The translations under genes and the position numbers were made by a program. The notes beneath the pieces are model-generated. The model saw nothing but the letters and a program-made list of their open reading frames with translations. It was not told the DNA's origin and made no database searches. 16,422 nucleotides of DNA, taken from positions 1 to 16,422 of the forward strand of contig JAQICQ010000205.1 of assembly GCA_027858455.1 (NCBI GenBank), in the 5' to 3' direction. Of this stretch, positions 1-8,100 are shown piece by piece (positions within the stretch are counted from its first letter, which is position 1; every line of letters starts with the position of its first letter). Source of the stretch: Elusimicrobiota bacterium. GTDB taxonomy: Bacteria; CG03; SLGR01; JAGXOG01.

Positions 1-446
1 TATTAAAAGAGGACATTAAAAAACTGGGTAGTTTCGGAGAATTAGTGGATGTGAAAGACGGCTATGCGCGCAATTATCTTTTGCCCAAAGGCCTTGTATG
101 GCCGGATTCGAAAGGCTACCGTTCAAAGATAGACGAGCTTAAGCATAAGATAGAAGTAAGAAAAGAACAGGAAAAAGAAGCAGCTTTAGAATTAGCCGAA
201 AAACTGAAAGATATATCAGTTACTATCGAAGTTGAAGTGGGCGAAGACGATAGGCTTTTTGGTTCTGTGACAAATATTGACATAGCCCAAAAACTAAAAG
301 ATGAAGGGGTCGATATTGATAAAAAAATTATTGTAATAGATGACCCGATTAAAAAATTAGGTGTTTATAAGGTGAGTATTAATCTTCATCCCGAGGCGGA
401 AGCTGTCTGTAAAGTATGGGTAGTGGGCAAGGAGGAAAGTAATTAG
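1..446 (+). CDS. rplI: 50S ribosomal protein L9, 5'-truncated by window edge
   Basis: Large-subunit ribosomal protein that binds 23S rRNA. The frame is open from the left edge: the first complete codon is at position 3, and the protein begins LKEDIKKLGSFGELVDV, followed by the L9 signature DGYARNYLLPKG. Only about the first four residues (typically MKVI) should be missing. A GTG at position 45 could be mistaken for a start, but the L9-like residues upstream show the frame is simply continuous. The rest has the family layout: N-terminal rRNA-binding domain, a long charged connecting helix (about residues 45-75) and a C-terminal domain ending in a VWVVGKE-like strand. About 147 residues are visible, close to the usual 148-150. 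It stops at TAG 444-446, overlapping the inferred dnaB start, which implies coupling. Identification is firm. Confidence 0.96.
   Translation, partial: LKEDIKKLGSFGELVDVKDGYARNYLLPKGLVWPDSKGYRSKIDELKHKIEVRKEQEKEAALELAEKLKDISVTIEVEVGEDDRLFGSVTNIDIAQKLKDEGVDIDKKIIVIDDPIKKLGVYKVSINLHPEAEAVCKVWVVGKEESN
429..435 (+). promoter_or_regulatory. Strong Shine-Dalgarno AAGGAGG that sets the dnaB start
   Basis: A near-perfect anti-16S match lies inside the last codons of rplI. It ends six bases before an ATT codon at 442-444, which is in frame with dnaB. No ATG, GTG or TTG lies at a proper distance, and the first in-frame ATG (514) is far downstream. The site therefore supports initiation at 442. Confidence 0.7.
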
Positions 447-1809
447 TTCTAAGCAATTATCTGCTAAACTGCCGCCTCAGAATCTTGAGGCGGAAAGAGC
501 GGTTTTAGGGTCTATGCTTATAGACCAGGCAGCTGTAATTGATTGTATAGATATACTTAATGCGCATGCTTTTTACCGCACCCCCCACAAAAATATTTTT
601 GCTGTTATAAAAGACCTTTTTGCCGAGAATGAAGCAGTAGATATAGTAACTGTTTCGGAAAAGCTGAAGAAGAAAAAGGAACTCAAGGGAGTAGGCGGTT
701 TTGATTTTCTTTCCCGGCTGGTTGACGAAGTGGTATCGTCTGCCAATGTGACTTATTACGCAAAGATTGTAAAAGACAAATATCTTTTGCGCCAGCTTAT
801 TAAAATTTCAACGGATCTGATAGAAGAGAGTTATGACGAATCCAAGGATGCCCGTCAGCTTATAGACGCGGCAGAGCAGGGGGTTTTTAATATACGTCAG
901 GAGAATGTAACTACGGGTTTTCAATCCATGGCGGATATGATTGAAAACTCAATAGATACAATTGAGATGCTGCATAACCAGGAAGGAAGCGTATCAGGCA
1001 TAGCAACCGGTTTCAGAGATTTAGATAAAATATTGTCCGGCCTTCACCCTGGCAATCTTATAGTTGTAGCGGCCCGTCCTTCTATGGGGAAGACGTCTTT
1101 CGGCCTTAATATAGCCCAGTATATAGGGCTTAACAAAAAAGTTCCGGTTGGAATATTTTCGCTGGAGATGTCCATAAAAGATCTGATGATGCGTATGCTT
1201 TGCAGCGAAGCAAAAGTAGAGTCTTCCCGGGTCAGGGACGGCTTTATTGGCAAAGGCGAATGGGCGGCGCTGACCACTGCCGCCGGCAAGATAAAAGAGT
1301 CCAAAATTTTTATTGATGATACTCCCAGCATTACCCCGATGGAGATGAAAGCGCGGGCCAGGCGGCTTAAAGCGGAACATCCCGATCTTGCTCTAATAGT
1401 TGTTGATTATCTTCAGCTTATGCCGGGTGAACCGGGAAGCGGATACGACAACCGTCAGCAGGAAATAACTTTTATATCCAGAAGCCTTAAAGTCCTGGCC
1501 AAGGAGATAGATGTGCCGGTGATGGCGCTGTCTCAGCTTAGCCGGGCGCCGGAAAAGCGGGGAGGCGATTCCCGCCCGCGGTTGTCTGATATAAGAGAGT
1601 CGGGAGCGATAGAGCAGGATGCGGATGTAGTATTATTTCTTTACAGGCCTTCTTATTACAAGAATCAGAAGGAGGTTCTGCCAGAAGAAGAAAATATAGC
1701 TAAAATTATTATAGGAAAACAGCGTAACGGTCCTACGGGCGATATTGACATGGTTTTTCAAAAGGAGTATACGCAATTTAAGGATTTAGCTCATAAAAAG
1801 GAGTTTTAA
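442..1809 (+). CDS. dnaB: Replicative DNA helicase DnaB
   Basis: Hexameric 5'-3' helicase that unwinds DNA at the replication fork and interacts with primase. The first in-frame ATG is at 514, but it would remove the conserved N-terminal segment. The open frame upstream encodes LPPQNLEAERAVLGSML, the classic DnaB opening. Starting at the ATT at 442, six bases after AAGGAGG, gives 455 residues, a normal family length. In that numbering the N-terminal domain covers about 1-125. The RecA-like ATPase follows, with Walker A ARPSMGKTS near 211-219, Walker B LIVVDYLQLM near 318-327, and the KQRNGPTG loop near 426-433 at the C-terminus. It stops at TAA 1807-1809, sharing one base with the alr ATG. 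The product call is firm. The start is inferred; ATT is a rare start codon and could instead be a base error for ATG. Confidence 0.93.
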   Translation: MSSKQLSAKLPPQNLEAERAVLGSMLIDQAAVIDCIDILNAHAFYRTPHKNIFAVIKDLFAENEAVDIVTVSEKLKKKKELKGVGGFDFLSRLVDEVVSSANVTYYAKIVKDKYLLRQLIKISTDLIEESYDESKDARQLIDAAEQGVFNIRQENVTTGFQSMADMIENSIDTIEMLHNQEGSVSGIATGFRDLDKILSGLHPGNLIVVAARPSMGKTSFGLNIAQYIGLNKKVPVGIFSLEMSIKDLMMRMLCSEAKVESSRVRDGFIGKGEWAALTTAAGKIKESKIFIDDTPSITPMEMKARARRLKAEHPDLALIVVDYLQLMPGEPGSGYDNRQQEITFISRSLKVLAKEIDVPVMALSQLSRAPEKRGGDSRPRLSDIRESGAIEQDADVVLFLYRPSYYKNQKEVLPEEENIAKIIIGKQRNGPTGDIDMVFQKEYTQFKDLAHKKEF

Positions 1810-2948
1810 TGGTTCAAGCTGGGACAAATACAGAACCCGAAAAAAATTTCCGGCCAACAAAAGCTGTAATATCTTTAAATAATATCCGAAGTAATTTTAA
1901 AAAGATAAAAGAGCTGACAGATGCTAAAATTATGCCGGTAGTAAAAGCCGATGCATATGGCCACGGCGCGGTTCGGGTCGCCGCCCTTTTAGAGCGCGAA
2001 GGATCCGATATGCTGGGGGTAGCTACAATAGAGGAAGGCATAAAATTAAGAAAAAATAACATTAAAATACCTGTCCTTGTCCTGGGGTCGGTCTATCCTT
2101 TTGAAAATTTCACAGAAATAATTAAATTTAATCTGACTCCCATAGCAGCAAGCATGAAATCCGCCCGGGCCCTTGAAAAAATAGCTATGTCGGAAAATGT
2201 AAAAGTAAAAGTCCATATAAAAGTAGATACCGGGATGGGAAGAATCGGGATTTCTCCGGCTCCGGCTAATGAACTCTATGAATACGCCCTGAATTCTAAA
2301 AATATAGAGCCGGAAGGTGTTTTTACTCATCTTTCAGCCGCCGACAGTGACTATTTATTTACTCAAAAACAGATTAAAGATTTTCGTGAGTTTACCGAAA
2401 AACTTTCGCCTAAACCTTTGTATGTGCATGCGGCAAATTCGGCAGGTATTATGAAATACCCGGCTTCTCATTTTAACCTGGTTCGTCCGGGCCTGGCGCT
2501 CTACGGTCTTTTTCCCGACGGTGTAGATAAAGAGGGTTTTGGCCTTTTGCCTGCTCTTTCATGGGAATCAACTATAATATTTTTAAAAGATATAAAAAAG
2601 AATACTCCCGTCAGTTATGGGGGGACCTGGCGCGCTCCCAAACCGTCTAAAATTGCTACATTATGCGTAGGGTATGCAGACGGCTACAGCAGAAAATTTT
2701 CAAACAAGGGGCGTCTCCTTATCAGGGGCAAATTCTGCCCGGTAGTAGGGATGGTATGCATGGATATGATAATGGCGGATGTCTCCGGCGTCGGAGGAGT
2801 TAAAGTAGGCGACCGGGCTGTTTTAATAGGGGAATCCGGAGGAGAGAGAATAACTGCCGAGGAAGCAGCCAAAACCGCGGGCACTATAAATTATGAGATT
2901 ACAACATCTATATCATCGCGGGTTCCAAGGATTTTTAAGGATGAATAA
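1809..2948 (+). CDS. alr: Alanine racemase
   Basis: PLP-dependent enzyme converting L-alanine to D-alanine for peptidoglycan, in the cytoplasm. Residues 44-53 read VVKADAYGHG, with Lys46 as the expected PLP Schiff-base lysine. The second catalytic residue fits Tyr270 in PVSYGGTW. Other family motifs are HIKVDTGMGRIG (136-147), RPGLALYG (226-233), GYADGYSR (288-295), the CMDM strand near 317-320 and the C-terminal NYEITTSISSRVPR. Its 379 residues are typical (360-390), with a roughly 15-residue N-terminal tail before the first strand. The ATG overlaps the dnaB stop as TAATG, so translation is probably coupled. The end overlaps the downstream permease start by 8 bases. A clear full-length, active-looking enzyme. 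Confidence 0.95.
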   Translation: MVQAGTNTEPEKNFRPTKAVISLNNIRSNFKKIKELTDAKIMPVVKADAYGHGAVRVAALLEREGSDMLGVATIEEGIKLRKNNIKIPVLVLGSVYPFENFTEIIKFNLTPIAASMKSARALEKIAMSENVKVKVHIKVDTGMGRIGISPAPANELYEYALNSKNIEPEGVFTHLSAADSDYLFTQKQIKDFREFTEKLSPKPLYVHAANSAGIMKYPASHFNLVRPGLALYGLFPDGVDKEGFGLLPALSWESTIIFLKDIKKNTPVSYGGTWRAPKPSKIATLCVGYADGYSRKFSNKGRLLIRGKFCPVVGMVCMDMIMADVSGVGGVKVGDRAVLIGESGGERITAEEAAKTAGTINYEITTSISSRVPRIFKDE

Positions 2949-3735
2949 AGGGAATATAATTAATTCTATGCAGTCAAGTCTGACTCAATCACTGGAAAGT
3001 TTTGGCGGCGCCGCTGATATGGTAAGAAAAATATCTTTACTTATATTTAAAAAACCCGACGAGCCGGCAAATATTTTAAAGCAGATGGTCCGTGTGGGTG
3101 TGAATTCTATTCCCATAGTGCTGCTTTCTTCTTTCTTTACCGGGATGGTCCTTGCTCTGCAAAGCGGCGTAGCTTCTATCAGACTACTTAATCAACCGGT
3201 GTTTATGGGCAGTCTTGTAGCTTTTTCTATGGTTTTAGAATTGGGGCCCGTGCTTACGGCTATGGTAATAGCCGGAAGAGTAGGAGCGTCCATTACAGCT
3301 GAAACCGGGACTATGAAAGTTTCCGAACAGCTTGACGCGCTTTATATGCTGGGTACCACGCCGGAAAAGTATCTGGGCGTCCCTCTTTTTATCGCTACGA
3401 TTATTATGGTTCCCATCTTAACCCTGATTGCCGATATTGTGGGGATAACCGGAGGATATATAGCTGCGGTAACTAATTTTGATGTGCCGGGGAGCGTCTA
3501 TATAAATGAAATAGTATCTTATCTTAAGATAGTCCATGTTTTTAACGGTCTTATAAAATCAGCGGTCTTTGGATTTATTATTGTCACGGTCAGCTGCTAT
3601 AAAGGTTTTACAACTTCAGGCGGAGCCGAAGGGGTGGGAGAAAGCACAACAAGGGCGGTTGTATATTCCATGATATTTATACTGATATCTGATTATTTTC
3701 TTTCCATGCTGCTTAATTCTCTGGGGATGGTGTAG
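2941..3735 (+). CDS. mlaE: MlaE-family ABC transporter permease (lipid transport)
   Basis: Inner-membrane permease of an Mla/MCE phospholipid transporter. The frame is open from 2893, but a start there would overlap alr by 56 bases. ATG 2941 (ATGAATAA, overlapping the alr stop by 8 bases, with AAGGA about 10 bases upstream) gives 264 residues, the usual MlaE length. The family core ELGPVLTAMVIAGRVGASI lies at about 100-118, followed by a TGTMKVSEQLDAL stretch (122-134), the cytoplasmic coupling region. Hydrophobic segments fit membrane helices at roughly 53-76, 88-112, 147-178, 202-219 and 240-262. It is followed five bases later by the ATPase gene and then the MCE gene, the normal Mla order. 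No MlaC, MlaA or STAS-domain MlaB gene is present here. Confidence 0.9.
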   Translation: MNKGNIINSMQSSLTQSLESFGGAADMVRKISLLIFKKPDEPANILKQMVRVGVNSIPIVLLSSFFTGMVLALQSGVASIRLLNQPVFMGSLVAFSMVLELGPVLTAMVIAGRVGASITAETGTMKVSEQLDALYMLGTTPEKYLGVPLFIATIIMVPILTLIADIVGITGGYIAAVTNFDVPGSVYINEIVSYLKIVHVFNGLIKSAVFGFIIVTVSCYKGFTTSGGAEGVGESTTRAVVYSMIFILISDYFLSMLLNSLGMV

Positions 3736-3740
3736 AAAAG

Positions 3741-4481
3741 ATGATTGAAGTAAGAAATCTTTATAAAAGTTTAGCCGGTCAACCGGTTTTAAACGGGATA
3801 GATATTGATATAAAAGAAGGAGAGATACTTACTATTCTGGGCGGTTCGGGAGTGGGTAAGAGCGTCTTTCTAAAAAACATTATAGGTTTGCTCAAGCCCG
3901 ACAGGGGGAGCATAAGAATTGACGGAGTAGAGGCTGTGGGGTTAAAAGCTAAAGAGCTTGCTGCGATACAGGCAAAATTCGGTATGGTATTTCAGGGAGG
4001 GGCTCTTTTTGACAGTCTGACCGTTGCTGAAAATGTTGCATTTGGGATGAAGAGGTTATCCTCACACAGTCCGGAAGTTATAAATAAGAAAGTCACTGAT
4101 TATCTTTCTATGGTCCGCCTGGAGGGGGTTGAAGACAAACTCCCTGAGAGTCTTTCTATCGGAATGAAAAGGAGGGTTTCACTGGCCCGGTCTATTGCTA
4201 CCGAACCCAAATATATATTTTACGATGAACCGACAACAGGTCTTGACCCTATAACAACCGATGTTATTTGTAAACTGTTTCTTGACCTTCAAAAGAAACT
4301 GGATATAACATCGGTTATGGTAACTCATGATATACCGACAGCTTATAAGATATCAGACAGGATAGCTCTGATTCATGAAGGCCGTATAGCGGAAGTTGAT
4401 ACTGTGAAAGAATTTAAAAATTCCGCTAATGAATATGTGAGAAATTTTATTGATATAAATACAAGGGTTTTAAAAACTTAA
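3741..4481 (+). CDS. mlaF: MlaF-family ABC transporter ATP-binding protein
   Basis: Cytoplasmic ATPase that powers the MlaE permease. Motifs in order: Walker A GGSGVGKS (34-41), Q-loop FQGG with Gln85, signature LSIGMKRR (138-145), Walker B YIFYDEP (158-164, Glu163 catalytic), D-loop GLDP (167-170) and switch His196 in VTHD. Its 246 residues are normal. The signature deviates: MlaF proteins usually have LSGGM, and here the first glycine is Ile140 while the second is kept. The gene starts five bases after the permease stop, preceded by an AAAAG purine run rather than a strong ribosome-binding site. A separate GGAG at 4487-4490 serves the following MCE gene. The function call rests on family motifs plus the MlaE-MlaF-MCE context. 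Confidence 0.9.
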   Translation: MIEVRNLYKSLAGQPVLNGIDIDIKEGEILTILGGSGVGKSVFLKNIIGLLKPDRGSIRIDGVEAVGLKAKELAAIQAKFGMVFQGGALFDSLTVAENVAFGMKRLSSHSPEVINKKVTDYLSMVRLEGVEDKLPESLSIGMKRRVSLARSIATEPKYIFYDEPTTGLDPITTDVICKLFLDLQKKLDITSVMVTHDIPTAYKISDRIALIHEGRIAEVDTVKEFKNSANEYVRNFIDINTRVLKT

Positions 4482-4496
4482 ACAACGGAGATAATA

Positions 4497-5768
4497 ATGA
4501 TAAAACCAAAAGTAAAAGTAGGCGCGCTTCTTGTAGCAGCTCTGGGCGCGATGGGACTTGTTATAGTTATGCTGGGACAGGTATCTTTAAAGAAGGGGTA
4601 TGAGTTTTCGGTTCTTTTTGAAACTGTATCTGATTTACCTTCAAGTTCTGTAGTAAAAATGTACGGTGTAAAGGTCGGAAGGGTTGACTCAATAAGACTC
4701 TTTAAAGATAAAGCAAAGGTTAAGGTATGGATCAGGGATGAAATTAAAATACATACTGATACGAAGATTGAAATATTAAGAATGGGGCTTATCGGAAATA
4801 CTTTTTTAAGTATTACCCGGGGCACCGCAAAAGAGCCATTTTTAAAAGCCGGAGATACCGTTGTCGGCATCTCACCGATAAGTTACGGTGAAATTCTGGA
4901 TAAGCTTATGGTGGGTTTGACCGAAGTAACCCGGGCTTTTGAAGGCCTTGAAGATATAGGGGGAGTGGGAAAAGACCTGGGGGATACTTTTAAAAATTTA
5001 AGCGAGATGACCTTGTCGGTTAATAAGGCGATGGGAGAAGAAGGAGAGAAATTGTCCCACGCGATTGATAGCTTAAACCAGCTGCTTAAAAGTATGGATA
5101 AAGTAGTAGGTACCGAGTTTTCAGGTACGGCCGAAAGTATTAAAAAGTTCGGCGCCGCCGCGGATGAATTAACTTTTCTTCTGAGAAAAATAAAAAAAGG
5201 CGAAGGTACAGTGGGAAAACTCATTTCCTCTGAAGAGTACAGTAAAAAAATAGGTGAAGCGATAGAGAGCGTATACGAAGCGTCAAATGATCTTGAGGAT
5301 GCAGTTAAACGGTTTAAAGGGTTTGACAGTTCATGGGATAGCGGGGTTAATTTCAGCCCGAAGGATGAACTTCTCAGGTCTTATGCAGGGATTACTCTGA
5401 AAACCTCTTCCAGGCGCTTTCTTAATTTGGGTTTTGAAAATATAGATCCTTCGGGAGGGTCCTATAAAAATTATGATGAGGGAGGAGACAGGTTGAATTC
5501 TCTTACCGTCAAAGCCGGAAAGGAGCTCGGGGATTTTCGTATCTTTGCGGGAGCAATAAGGTCATCGGGCGGAGTCGGAGCTGATTGGGAACCTCTTAGG
5601 ATATTAAATTTTGGGACGGCAATTTTTGAATTCAGCCGGAGTGAAAACCCCCGGTGGAGTATATCGTCATCTCTTAAACTTACGGATTTTTTAAAGTTAG
5701 ATTTAAATTACGAAGATTTACTTGAGAGGCGGGACTTAAGGGCCGGACTGGAACTGGAGATAAAATAA
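4497..5768 (+). CDS. mlaD: MCE-domain (MlaD-like) lipid-binding protein with C-terminal beta-rich extension
   Basis: Substrate-binding partner of the MlaEF transporter, anchored in the inner membrane and facing the periplasm. An N-terminal hydrophobic segment (about 8-28) is a signal anchor. The MCE domain follows (about 36-115), including VKMYGVKVGRVDSI and the GLIGNTFLSI strand. Residues 130-275 are helical and repetitive with a GEGTVGKLI motif (236-244), typical of MCE needle or linker regions. The last 140 residues (about 284-423) are alternating, beta-strand-like segments with the motif RSSGGVGADW, resembling the C-terminal barrel-type domain of some longer MCE proteins. The protein has 423 residues against about 180 for E. 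coli MlaD. GGAG six bases before the ATG is a good ribosome site. The stop overlaps the radA ATG by one base. Confidence 0.88.
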   Translation: MIKPKVKVGALLVAALGAMGLVIVMLGQVSLKKGYEFSVLFETVSDLPSSSVVKMYGVKVGRVDSIRLFKDKAKVKVWIRDEIKIHTDTKIEILRMGLIGNTFLSITRGTAKEPFLKAGDTVVGISPISYGEILDKLMVGLTEVTRAFEGLEDIGGVGKDLGDTFKNLSEMTLSVNKAMGEEGEKLSHAIDSLNQLLKSMDKVVGTEFSGTAESIKKFGAAADELTFLLRKIKKGEGTVGKLISSEEYSKKIGEAIESVYEASNDLEDAVKRFKGFDSSWDSGVNFSPKDELLRSYAGITLKTSSRRFLNLGFENIDPSGGSYKNYDEGGDRLNSLTVKAGKELGDFRIFAGAIRSSGGVGADWEPLRILNFGTAIFEFSRSENPRWSISSSLKLTDFLKLDLNYEDLLERRDLRAGLELEIK

Positions 5769-7096
5769 TGGCTTTTGAGTGCGTGGAATGCGGTTATGAA
5801 TCTACAAAATGGATGGGTCGTTGTCCGCGCTGCGACAGTTGGGACTCTATCGTAGAGAGTTCAAAATACGAAACTAAAGATAACGCGGTTTGTCAGACAA
5901 CTGTGGCTACCACCGAATTAAAAAAGTTGTCGGAGATTAAAATCAACACAGAAGATCGTATTAAGAGCGGTATTGCCGGATTTGACCGCATAATAGGAGG
6001 AGGTCTGGTAAACCAGGAGATACTTCTTTTGGCCGGCCCGCCGGGAGTAGGTAAAAGCACTTTGTTTTTGCAGCTTGCCCAGAATTATTCGGAGGCAGGA
6101 AGTAAGGTTATATTTGTCAGCGGAGAAGAAAGTCCTTCCCAGATTAAAGTGCATGCCGGGCGTCTGGGTATAGGCGGGAGAGGGATAACCGTTATAGGCT
6201 CGGGAGATCTGGGCGAAATAAAAAAGATAGTTGAAAAAGAAAAGCCCGACATACTTTTTGTTGATTCAATACAGGCTGTTGCGGCGCCGGGAGTAACTTC
6301 CGCGCCGGGGACTCTAAAGCAGGTCGCCGAAAGCGGCAGGCAGCTGACCTCGGTAGCTAAAAATTCAAATACGCGTGTTATTGTATCGGGGCAGATTACA
6401 AAACAGGGCTCCATCGCCGGACCAAAGGTTCTTGAACATATGGTTGATGCGGTAATATATATCGATTCGGTTGAATATGATACCCGTATGATTACGGCTG
6501 TCAAAAACAGGTTCGGCGCCTGCGGTGATTTCGCCCTTTTTAATTTAACTGCAAAAGGGTTAAAAGAAGCCGGGGAATTATCGGGGATGAAAGCAGAGGG
6601 CAGCATAACAGGCCAGGTCGCAAGCTGTGTTTCGGTGGGGCCTCGCCTGCTCGGAGTTCATCTGCAGGCATTGGTAAGCGAAAATTATTTTGAATACCCG
6701 CTTAGGCGGACAAGCGGTTATCCCCGAAACCGTTTATTGATGCTGACAGCTATTGCTCAAAAATATTTAGGTATAAAACCGGGTAAGTTTGATATATACC
6801 TGAATGTCACCGGTCATAAGACGGTGAAAGAAAGAAGCAGCGATCTGGGAGTAATTACTGCCCTTTATTCGGGATTTAAGGATAATCCGGTTAAAGGAAC
6901 AGATATGTTTTTAGGAGAGATAGGATTAAATGGTAAGGTTCTGCCCCTGAAAGATATCCGTACGAGGATAAAATTTGCCGCAAGAAATAATTTCAAGAGA
7001 ATTGTTTTTGCATCGCCGGGAATTAAGATAAAAGATCCCGGAATTGAATTGAAAATTATAGATTCGGTAAAAGAAATAAGAAGTATTATAAAATAA
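5768..7096 (+). CDS. radA: DNA repair protein RadA (Sms)
   Basis: RecA-like ATPase/helicase that promotes branch migration during recombination repair. The N-terminal C4 zinc finger uses Cys5, Cys8, Cys19 and Cys22 (CVECGYES...RCPRC). Then come Walker A GPPGVGKST (90-98), the GEESPSQI stretch (119-126), Walker B ILFVDSIQ (162-169) and the RadA-specific KNRFG motif (246-250). The C-terminal third (about 290-442) is the Lon-protease-like domain, with LNVTGHKTVKERSSDLG and FLGEIGLNG segments. The length (442) fits the usual 450-460. The ATG shares a base with the upstream MCE stop (TAATG). It begins the radA-yacL-ispD-ispF-cysS cluster. A complete, conserved protein with no visible defect. Confidence 0.96.
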   Translation: MAFECVECGYESTKWMGRCPRCDSWDSIVESSKYETKDNAVCQTTVATTELKKLSEIKINTEDRIKSGIAGFDRIIGGGLVNQEILLLAGPPGVGKSTLFLQLAQNYSEAGSKVIFVSGEESPSQIKVHAGRLGIGGRGITVIGSGDLGEIKKIVEKEKPDILFVDSIQAVAAPGVTSAPGTLKQVAESGRQLTSVAKNSNTRVIVSGQITKQGSIAGPKVLEHMVDAVIYIDSVEYDTRMITAVKNRFGACGDFALFNLTAKGLKEAGELSGMKAEGSITGQVASCVSVGPRLLGVHLQALVSENYFEYPLRRTSGYPRNRLLMLTAIAQKYLGIKPGKFDIYLNVTGHKTVKERSSDLGVITALYSGFKDNPVKGTDMFLGEIGLNGKVLPLKDIRTRIKFAARNNFKRIVFASPGIKIKDPGIELKIIDSVKEIRSIIK

Positions 7097-7122
7097 AATT
7101 AACTAAAAAAAGGAGTAATATT

Positions 7123-8100
7123 ATGTTTATATATGTAGCAAGGATTTTTGTCATAATTGCAGGTCCGGTAATAGGGTATATGAGGATTTCGCCGGACGCT
7201 AAGGGGATACTTATAGGTACCGGCGCGGCCCTCATCGTGATAGCAGCTGAAATTGTAATTGAAAAGGTTCGTCTTGACGATATGATTGCAGGGCTCATAG
7301 GGCTTATCCTGGGGCTTATAGGAGCAAGCCTTGTAAATTATGTTATACCCGCCCTGATAGCTAATGAGCATGTAATTGAAATTTTCAGTAAGTATGACCT
7401 TCTGGTAAGTATTGTATTTGCTTATATAGGAATGATAATCGCCCTTCGTAAAAAAGGGGAGCTTGACCTTTTAGACAAGGACATTCAGCTTACAAAGAAA
7501 AAACTTGTAAAAGGAGTCAAAATGGTTGATTCGTCCGCCATTATTGACGGCCGTCTGCTGGATGTGGCCGAAACAGGGTTCATAGAAGGAGTCTTTGTAA
7601 TCCCTACTTTTGTAATTGAAGAAGTTCAGGCTTTGGCCGATTCTCCGGAAGATGGGCTCAGAAAAAAAGCGCGCCGCGCATTGGATATAGTCAAAGAATT
7701 GAGAGAAAATAAAAATATAACTACAAAGATATATGATAAAGATTACAAGGATATTGATTCGGCCGACAGTAAATTAATAAAGATGTGTCATGAATTAAAA
7801 GGTAAGCTTGTAACCTGTGATTTTAACCTGAATAAGGTGGCTGCCGCCCAGGGCATAGGCGTTCTTAATATTAATGAACTGGCTAATTCTCTTAAACCGA
7901 AACTGCTGCCCGGTGAAGCAGTTAAAATATTCATACTTAAAAAAGGGAAAGGAAAAGATCAGGGGATTGGGTATCTGGAAGACGGGACAATGGTGGTCGT
8001 TGACGGCGCCTTGAAAGATATAGGCCGCGAGGCGGAAGTTACAGTAAAATCCGTTCTTCAAAAACCCTCGGGAAGGATGATTTTTGCAAGAGTCAGCTGA
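7123..8100 (+). CDS. YacL-like membrane protein with PIN and TRAM domains
   Basis: Predicted membrane-anchored PIN-fold ribonuclease; the substrate is not established from sequence. Hydrophobic helices lie at about 3-21, 28-46, 54-80 and 92-108. A PIN domain follows (about 132-250), with acidic metal-site candidates Asp136 (MVDSSAIIDGR), Glu166/Glu167 (VIEEVQAL), Asp212 or Asp215 (DIDSADSKLI) and Asp233 (TCDFNLNKVA). The C-terminus (about 260-323) is a TRAM domain, an RNA-binding beta-barrel, with the LLPGEAVKIFILKKGK and GIGYLEDGTMVVVDGA segments. This layout and 325 residues match the YacL family (B. subtilis YacL is about 366). AGGAG at 7111-7115 is an ideal ribosome site. The position between radA and ispD is the conserved YacL location. 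Confidence 0.88.
   Translation: MFIYVARIFVIIAGPVIGYMRISPDAKGILIGTGAALIVIAAEIVIEKVRLDDMIAGLIGLILGLIGASLVNYVIPALIANEHVIEIFSKYDLLVSIVFAYIGMIIALRKKGELDLLDKDIQLTKKKLVKGVKMVDSSAIIDGRLLDVAETGFIEGVFVIPTFVIEEVQALADSPEDGLRKKARRALDIVKELRENKNITTKIYDKDYKDIDSADSKLIKMCHELKGKLVTCDFNLNKVAAAQGIGVLNINELANSLKPKLLPGEAVKIFILKKGKGKDQGIGYLEDGTMVVVDGALKDIGREAEVTVKSVLQKPSGRMIFARVS

Noticed and set aside
45..47. GTG as the start of the L9 gene
   Set aside because: The frame continues upstream to the edge with clear L9 residues (LKEDIKKLG), so the gene is only truncated by the window.
1021..1380. Long reverse-strand open frames inside dnaB, radA, aspS and others
   Set aside because: They lie antisense to strongly conserved genes, have no ribosome sites or recognisable domains, and reflect codon bias of the forward genes.
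2893..2940. Upstream start of the MlaE permease
   Set aside because: It would overlap alr by 56 bases and adds residues unlike MlaE; ATG 2941 gives a standard length and junction.
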